Source: Corbicula japonica | Taxonomy: Eukaryota > Mollusca > Bivalvia > Venerida > Cyrenidae | Length of the DNA stretch: 64,000 nt | Direction of reading: 5' to 3' | Assembly (NCBI GenBank): GCA_038501625.1 | Contig: JAZAYU010000219.1 | Span: 434,001 to 498,000, forward strand | In this document: one piece after another, positions 58,901 through 64,000 of the stretch | Position numbering within the stretch: the stretch's first letter is position 1 | How the letters are laid out: the number at the start of each line of letters is the position of its first letter | The notes under the pieces: model-generated | Seen by the model: the letters and a program-made list of their open reading frames with translations, nothing else | What the model was told of the DNA's origin: nothing | Database searches by the model: none | Translations under genes and position numbers: made by a program

Positions 58901-59868
58901 CTTACCGAAGTAGCTATGAAATCCTCTGCTAGTTGGAAGATATGCTTTATTATACATTCCAACATGCCATTTGCCAACAGCGTGTGTCATATACCCCGCC
59001 TCCTGAAGCTTTTCTGGAAGTAGCGGGCTGTCCAGCGGGACACCATTAGCTTGTGCTGGCCAAATGATACCATGCTGGAGTCCAGTGTGTATCTACAATA
59101 AATAGACAAAATATTTAAATATGGGTTTATCCTATTGGTGACCAGGGTAGATCCAGATCAAACATCACATCAGTGAAGTCTGATCAGGATCTACAGGGTT
59201 TTCTTTTAAACTGCGTTTAGGTTATTTCTGGCAAATAAGCAAATAATGCAGATTAAGATCAGATGACACAGATGTGCTGGATACTGGTTCCTCATATGAC
59301 AAAATGCACTTCTAATGATGTAAATATACATCTAACTATAATGCAAATTCAACCTAAATTTGCTTAGTTTAAAATTTTCATAGAATTTATAGGCAGGTAG
59401 ATCAATAATTTTTTTTTTAAATGTGATGTTTAGAGTTAAATGTAAATTTGATTTTTAGAAAAATGAACAACATTAATTTACCTATAGTAACCACAAAAAT
59501 GATTACCAAAAACCATAAAATTTCATGAGTTTAATACATGTATGTATACCTGCTTTATTAAGTTAGTCTCAAGCTGTACATAGTTGCTGTACAAAACAAA
59601 CATTAAACCAGACTAAAGATCATACCTGGTACCTGCCGGAGAGAAGCTGGCTCCTGGTTGGTGTACATATAGGCTGTACATAGTAATTTTCAAGCCGGAC
59701 TCCAGACCTCGCCAACTTGTCTAACACTGGTGTTTTTATTTCAGAGCCATGATACCCAATGTCATGGAAACCATAGTCATCAGCAACAATTAACAGTATG
59801 TTTGGTTGCTTAGTTATAACACTTGGTAGGAACCAAACAATCACGGATAAAATGGGCCATTGCTTCAT
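49943..59868 (-). CDS. Arylsulfatase B/I/J-type sulfatase, complete, eight exons
   Basis: Exons: 59626-59868, 58906-59092, 56605-56777, 56203-56314, 55283-55378, 53838-54087, 50866-51017, 49943-50214. All have GT/AG ends, all phases join, and the total is 1485 nt (494 residues plus stop), close to the usual 500-570. Residues 1-19 look like a signal peptide. Metal ligands D30 and D31 lie in [11 protein letters not shown]68 in [14 protein letters not shown] is the cysteine turned into formylglycine. GKWHVG gives K122 and H124, H213 lies in VHSPLQVP, and DNGG gives D271/N272. The exon 2 text ([20 protein letters not shown]) is close to the ARSB/ARSI/ARSJ group. Expected role: hydrolysis of sulfate esters on glycosaminoglycans or dietary sulfated polysaccharides, in lysosome or outside the cell. 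The gene is intact; its introns are packed with repeats. Confidence 0.93.
50268..50505. repeat. MITE family A copy (arylsulfatase intron 7)
   Basis: ATCAGTGTAGATCCAGATCA, GTCTGATCAGGATCTG and the right end ATCTATGGAGTAAAG. The left end is replaced by a short TA microsatellite at 50278-50293. Confidence 0.75.
50645..50750. repeat. Right half of a MITE family A copy
   Basis: TTCTGATCAGATGGCATCG, TATCTACACTCTTTG, and the end CATGGAATAAAGGGTTAAT. Confidence 0.65.
51126..51267. repeat. Foldback MITE family B copy (arylsulfatase intron 6)
   Basis: GGCCAAAATCATA at the left, inverse at the right (TTTTATGACCTTGG). Arms contain ACCAGTCTCAAATCTCAAGC and the inverse; centre near GGTGACATTTGAGCC. Confidence 0.85.
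51459..53612 (+). mobile_element. Pearl/Helitron-like element with a 145-bp array (arylsulfatase intron 6)
   Basis: 5' end ACAAGAG with hairpin GTGTTTGTCAAACAC and ATGCCCCCCCTGACG. A first core of three ~150-bp units (51620-52030, with GGCAGCGGACCGGAACCATT) is followed by the 145-bp array, then GACCGACCGACCGACCGAC at 53544-53568, and the 3' hairpin CCCCCGCTTCTTCGAAGGGGGG with CATAATT. The ends and hairpin are typical of pearl-type Helitron relatives. No ORF. Confidence 0.8.
52034..53535 (+). repeat. 145-bp tandem array, ~10.3 units, each with a DR1 nuclear-receptor motif
   Basis: TATGAGGACTGTATCACAAA starts units at 52181, 52326, 52471, 52616, 52761, 52906, 53051, 53196 and 53341, exactly 145 bp apart; a diverged unit at 52034 leads and a last partial one starts at 53486. 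Units differ by single bases only. Each contains GTGACCTTGACCTTTGACCT, which on the other strand is AGGTCAAAGGTCA (perfect DR1) overlapping TCAAGGTCA (ERR/SF-1-type site). Confidence 0.95.
54410..54476. repeat. Foldback MITE family B, left-half remnant
   Basis: GCCCAGGATTATAGAACTAA and CTGGAGACCAGTCTCAAATA; no matching right arm. Confidence 0.6.
54874..55115. repeat. MITE family A, best full copy
   Basis: Ends TTAACCCTTTCC and GGAAAGGGTTAA. Left interior GACCAGTGTAGATCCAGATC and GGTCAGAAATAACCTAATGA; right interior AAAGCGAACAGTTTAGATCC and GCCGGCTGATCTGGATC. About 240 bp. Confidence 0.9.
55482..55685. repeat. MITE family A copy (arylsulfatase intron 4)
   Basis: GATCCAGATCAACTGGCACA, CTGATCAAGATCTGCATG, GGTCAGAAATTACCT, and right end TATAGGGAGGGGTTAAG. 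Confidence 0.75.
56024..56192. repeat. Foldback MITE family B, longer diverged copy
   Basis: GGCCCAATAGCATAATACAA left, inverse arm with TTTTGAGACTGGTTTCAGAG right. The interior carries an extra TATGATCTTGGGCACAG end-like segment, so two copies may be fused. Confidence 0.6.
56801..56874 (+). repeat. Left end of a MITE family A copy, cut by a family B insertion
   Basis: TTTAACCCTTTACTCCATGG, then TGGAGATCCAGATCAGGGTT, and directly after that the family B palindrome starts. Confidence 0.75.
56876..57011. repeat. Foldback MITE family B, almost perfect 136-bp palindrome
   Basis: AAGGTTATAAAACTGAGATTGG at the left mirrors CTCAGTTTTATAACCTT at the right. Centre at GGCGACTGGTCGCC. Only two or three mismatches across arms of about 68 bp. 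Confidence 0.92.
57194..57857. mobile_element. TA-flanked TIR element with CGCAGAAAT sub-terminal repeats
   Basis: TA|CCGTATAGCGGG at the left, CGCTATACGG|TA at the right. Inside both ends, TTTCTGCGG/CCGCAGAAA motifs recur five or six times each. About 660 bp, no ORF of worth: a Tc1/mariner-size non-autonomous element is likely. Confidence 0.7.
58018..58227. repeat. MITE family A, diverged copy
   Basis: GCAGTGTAGATTCAGATCAA, CAGTCTGATCAGGGTCTA and the right end ATGGGTTAAT. Confidence 0.6.
58236..58384. repeat. 149-bp foldback palindrome
   Basis: AATGATTCTTATTTTGGTGC at the left has its exact inverse at the right; arms run to a centre at AAAGCGCGCTAGCGCTTT near 58308. Only a few mismatches around the loop. 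Confidence 0.92.
58597..58832. repeat. MITE family A copy
   Basis: GTGACCAGTGTACCGGTAGA, GGTCAGAAATTTCC, CAGATCCTGATCAGACAGC, right end CATGGAGTAAATGTTAA. Confidence 0.75.
59117..59290. repeat. MITE family A, partial copy (arylsulfatase intron 1)
   Basis: GGTGACCAGGGTAGATCCAG, GTCTGATCAGGATCTACAGG and TAGGTTATTTCTGGCAAAT; right end lost. Confidence 0.65.
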
Positions 59869-60199
59869 TTGTGATGTCTTCCTGAAAAATAAAATTTATG
59901 TAAGCAACAGTCTTATAAAAGTGGGAAAATCTTTACAGAAAAAACAACAACAGTATTTTCTATTATTTTGATGAACTGCAATATAAGATAATCTTGGTAA
60001 CTCTATTAGAAGAGCTCACTCAGATCAGTAAGCTGGAGGTTCTTGAAAGTGTGGATCATGTCCATTGCCCATTATGTCGTTATGTGTTCTCCTTCCATTT
60101 CAGTTGCAATGTTTTATTAAAAACAAGATTGTAATAGTGCCCATAACATATGGTGTTATAAGCCAAGTTTGATATAGCAATTGAAAAGCAAGCCAGGTA

Positions 60200-61052
60200 C
60201 AGTAAAAACTCCCTAAACCGGATCCTCTATAATCCGGAATCCTCCCAAAGGCGCATAATTTTTACGGTCCCGATTTTTTTCCTTCTTATTTTATAGAAAA
60301 GAAAACCTCTGAAAACCGGAACCTCCGAATTCCGGAAACCGGCCTTATTTTTACGATTTTATTTGCTATTTGTTCTTTCAAAAACCTCTAACAACCGGAA
60401 TTTTGATAATTGCCATCGAATGTGACGAACTCGGGCTGTCTTGTCAAAGGCTTGTGTATTGTCAAGCGTGTCAAATATCTGCAAGATAATCCGTTGTTTT
60501 TCTTTAGAGGTGCGCATATTATTTAATAGGCGTGAAAATTACAATGGTTAATAACCTGGGATATGTAATTGTTGTGTAAACAAATACGAGTTGAGAAGAC
60601 GATGATTATGTAATTGTCTGTTTATTGTTTGAAACACCCTTGACTGTCTTTCTTTTGTAATTAATGCCGCAATTTAGCCAAATCGGTCGATCAGTCGGCG
60701 ATTTCACAGAGGGCTGTGAAAAACATGCTTACGATTCCATAACATGTAGTTTGAATATATACATGTTCACATATGTAATTAATTGAGTTTGTTGAAAAAA
60801 TATGCTTTTATGAGAAAATAAATTAAAATGTTGGATAAAATTAATTTTGTTATTTATATTCCTTAAAATATGTTAAATGTTGTAAAGCAACCAACATTCA
60901 ATTTAAACTAAGAAAAGGCGTTATAACACACTAACTAGAACAACACTTGTCAAATATGGTGATAAAGGTGAAATCCTTTATAAACCGGAATCCTCTCTAA
61001 ACCGGACTTTTTCTCTAGTCCCGATGACCACCGGTTTAGGGAGTTTTTACTG
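60200..61052. mobile_element. TA-flanked pogo/Tigger-like MITE
   Basis: TA|CAGTAAAAACTCCCTAAACC at the left and GGTTTAGGGAGTTTTTACTG|TA at the right. CAGT termini and TA duplication fit the pogo branch of Tc1/mariner. Inside each end, CCGGAATCCTC and AACCGG motifs repeat. 853 bp without a transposase ORF. Confidence 0.85.
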
Positions 61053-61366
61053 TATTATAAATTAGAATCAAGGTATAGAACTACACTATTTTCTCCTTCT
61101 ATTTTTTCAATGGCATATGATATGAAAAGGTAAACACATGTCATGATGACTGAACATGTTATTTTAACAATCAGATATCTTCATATTTAAATGAAACTGC
61201 GCCATGTCTTGGTAGCAAGACAATTTTCCCAATCCCATTAATGACGTTGACATGACCTATGACTGACAGTTTAGTCCTGGAAAATCCAGCCATTCCAGAG
61301 CCGGGACCCTAGTCATTCAATGGTGCTGGCCCATGAAATAGAAGAGCAGAGCAACCATGCCATATC

Positions 61367-62392
61367 ATACCTGCCATATCCCCCCGCAGGGGGGAAAAAT
61401 CCCCCGGAATTTAGAGCCATCCCCTGGTCCCCCGGAATTTAGAGTAAAAAAACAGTACAAAAGTTCATTTTTGTTGCTTGTCTAAATGCCGAATACACAG
61501 GTTACATATCTCGGACAATCCGACGGTTGTGTCAAAATGTTCCGAATACGTCTAATTAGTGTCACTGAGAGGATTATCGATTATTTAGTGAGAATTGACA
61601 CCTAACAGGATTGTTTATTGGATAATTGATTGTTTGTATAGGTAATTGTCATTGAAATCACAAGTATACCGTCTGTTTTATCAACAATTAGCGGACTCGT
61701 TTAAAAATTGAAGATATTTTATATATGTGTGTATCCAGATAATGGGACACTTTCGGATCAGAATTATTCGTCTTTTGACCAACAATTAATGTTTTGGCAC
61801 GCTTGCAAATATTTTTTTATACACAATGAAGGAAGAAATGACTAGTTGAGCTGGTTCTTGCAACCTGGGTTCAGTTGTGTTGCTCGAAGAGAATTTTTGG
61901 GCATCAATATTTATTTTCATTGGAATTTTGAACAGAAAATAGAAATTATAATGTAAATACACAAAGACTGTCCCAAACAAACCCCCTTAGCATACTTAGA
62001 AAGATCCAGAATGACTCCCAGTCTAGTTTGACTGCCAAGACCATGTTAAGTGTTCAAACTCAGCATCTGCAGCTGGAACATCCATTCCAAGTCCATGTTA
62101 GTGAACTCAAAGAATTGTTGTTACTGATGATAGTCTGTGCTGTGCTCATCAGAATTTGTGTAGTTTTTGTTTTATATAGTTTTATTATGTGCGGACACCC
62201 TTTTTCAAAAATAAATGATAAAAGTATTGTTTAAATAAATGAGGATACATATATTTAATATTGCATCTTAATTTAGTTTCAAGTAAATTCCAATTAATTA
62301 GCCGCGTTAAAAAATCCCCTGAAATGATACCAGAATCCCCTGGAATTTTGAACAAAATCCCCTGGAATGCTTTCCAGAAATATGGCAGGTAT
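61367..62392. mobile_element. 1.0-kb TIR element with ATACCTGCCATAT ends
   Basis: ATACCTGCCATAT at 61367 and its inverse at 62380-62392. Inside each end lie repeated AATCCCCYGGAATTT/TGAAC blocks (inverted). A direct repeat ATGCCATAT is found at 61357-61365 and 62391-62399, overlapping the right end, so a 7-9 bp target duplication is possible. No transposase. Confidence 0.65.
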
Positions 62393-62402
62393 GCCATATG
62401 AC

Positions 62403-64000
62403 ATTTAGACTGGGAACTTAAAGCATCAATAATAGTTCCGGTGAGCTTTCCTCATTAATATTGAGTCATTTCACGGTTATTTATTGGTTACAAGCAAAGC
62501 AGTCACTATTGGAACACCTCCCTCAGTACCTGCTTTACTGTGGCGTGTGGGTTGTGTAACTGATCAGCTGATCAGTTCAACATAAAAATTTTTCCGGGCT
62601 GTAGGATGTAACACTAATGAAAGAAACTTACAGAACTACCGTTCTATGTACATTCACATCACAGCAGAGAAAATACACAGCAAAGAAATATCAATACTCA
62701 CTTCTCTGCAAATGGTGTTATAAAAATAGGGGAGGTAATTATCTTTAAACGTTAAAGCGGTATTTTTTCCGGAGTTCGGTCCAAAACGTACACTGTATTA
62801 ATATCCAAAATCAATGTACTGAAGAGTGGAGAGTCATAGGAATTCAATAATTTAGTAACATTTTTAAAATTCACAAGTCCTATTCACATTAAAAATGCAC
62901 TACTTCATTCTAAGTAGTTTCTCTCGGATCATCATCGCTACAATTAATGCATGTGAAAATCCATTAAACAAGGGGAACAATAACCCAGCAGTTTAAACAA
63001 GGGGAATAATAACCAAGCAGTAGTACCATATATTAAATGTGCGCTTGCATTCTTAATTTCATACTGTTTCCAATAGCTTACTTATTGGAATTAAAAGCTT
63101 AAATGCCAAATAATTTCAATGTCTGTATGGAAGAAATTTCTTATCAATATACACTCGAATTTTGTTAATTTACATACTTATACAAAAATAACAAGATTTA
63201 ACGTGATTATTATTGTAACGTAAGGCAACCTTAACTTGTCGGCGTCTTCAAGTCGTCGTTTTTAATTTGGAATCATTCTTACTCGCTCACGTGGCCAAAA
63301 AGGAGCAATGCTGGCATTATTTGAAAGATAAACAATTTATTTATTTATCAGTTTCATTACAATTTAGCATTAAGTGTTCATGTCAACAAAATAAGCCATA
63401 TAACCGTGCTCATTCGTTTCACCGGGCGACGACAGGGCGCCAGTTTGATATGAGTTGGGCGAATGATCTCTCTGGGTATCTTAGATTTTATGCAAACACA
63501 TGGTGAACCTATAGAATACCTCTCCTTGTGAGATTACCCTCCCTTAGATCACGAATTTCATCCATAAACGAGTTATTTCAATTTACAAAATGTGACGACT
63601 CACAGTGGTTCTTTTCTATCGTTAATTGTTTGTGGTGTCTAATCACGGTAGGGAATCAATAGACTAGTACTGTTTAAGAACATTTTTGAACGCGAAAGCT
63701 TTCGATTGGTACCTTTGTTGTTGCTGAGAATAGTGTAGTAAAGTCCTGAAAGTCAAAAAAGTATTTTGGCGCGGACAAATTTTACGAGTACAATTCACGA
63801 ACAACCCTTATTTTGCGTCTTTTTAGCTTAAAAGTGAGATGTCGTATATTGCAAAAGAAATTTTAACGCACATTTACTGTTTCTTTTAGTCTTTTAATTG
63901 CATTTTTTTCCATTCGTTTTCCCTGTTATTTTACGAAGCCTCCGTGATTTACACTAGCTTCATTTATTTTGTAAATCAATTGGAGTTTTGTTGGCAATAA
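62403..64000. other. Terminal non-coding stretch
   Basis: Contains a direct doublet AAACAAGGGGAAYAATAACC near 62965-63015. A 79-codon frame at 63267-63506 (+) has no domain. Nothing else supported. Confidence 0.4.

Overview
This window is animal nuclear DNA, most likely from a bivalve mollusc. The evidence is AT-rich sequence with GT-AG introns, 'pearl'-type Helitron-like repeats with ~145-156 bp tandem cores and ACGG/GACC microsatellites, a RING-less TRIM/B-box pair, an R2-group retrotransposon, and several palindromic MITE families at high copy. The species cannot be fixed from sequence alone; a heterodont (venerid-like) clam is a guess. Only a small part of the 64 kb codes for host protein.

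Layout. 1-14.6 kb has no convincing gene. It holds degenerate tandem repeats (0.85-1.8 and 2.3-2.6 kb), a pair of palindromes containing a CRE-like site (4.74 kb), a 156-bp tandem array inside a pearl-type element (9.6-10.5 kb), and a 1.8-kb foldback element with a tRNA-Val-like sequence in each arm (12.3-14.1 kb). 14.66-33.89 kb is bounded by two inverted copies of a terminal sequence and looks like one ~19-kb composite DNA transposon. It contains a Myb/SANT-like gene (+), a truncated HARBI1-type transposase (-), a frameshifted RecQ-like helicase fragment (+) and a frameshifted DUF6589-type gene (-). Later arrivals inside it are an intact R2/HERO-like retrotransposon, two inverted 29-bp minisatellites and two copies of a TTAA-flanked MITE.

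34.5-38.1 kb carries two tandem TRIM-like genes; the first has a one-base lesion near its start, the second is cut short and runs into a tandem repeat. 38.6-49.4 kb is mostly repeats: two Helitron-like elements, an unusual 474-bp direct-repeat pair with an ORF-less interior, and two exons of a probable DUF4806-type gene on the minus strand.

49.9-59.9 kb is the best host gene: a complete eight-exon arylsulfatase B/I/J-type gene on the minus strand. All exon phases join without a stop to give 494 residues. Its introns are full of palindromic MITEs and an array of eleven near-identical 145-bp units, each with a perfect DR1 nuclear-receptor motif. 60-62.4 kb holds two TIR elements (one pogo-like); the last 1.6 kb shows nothing recognisable.

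All calls come from reading the sequence and from family knowledge. No database search was run.
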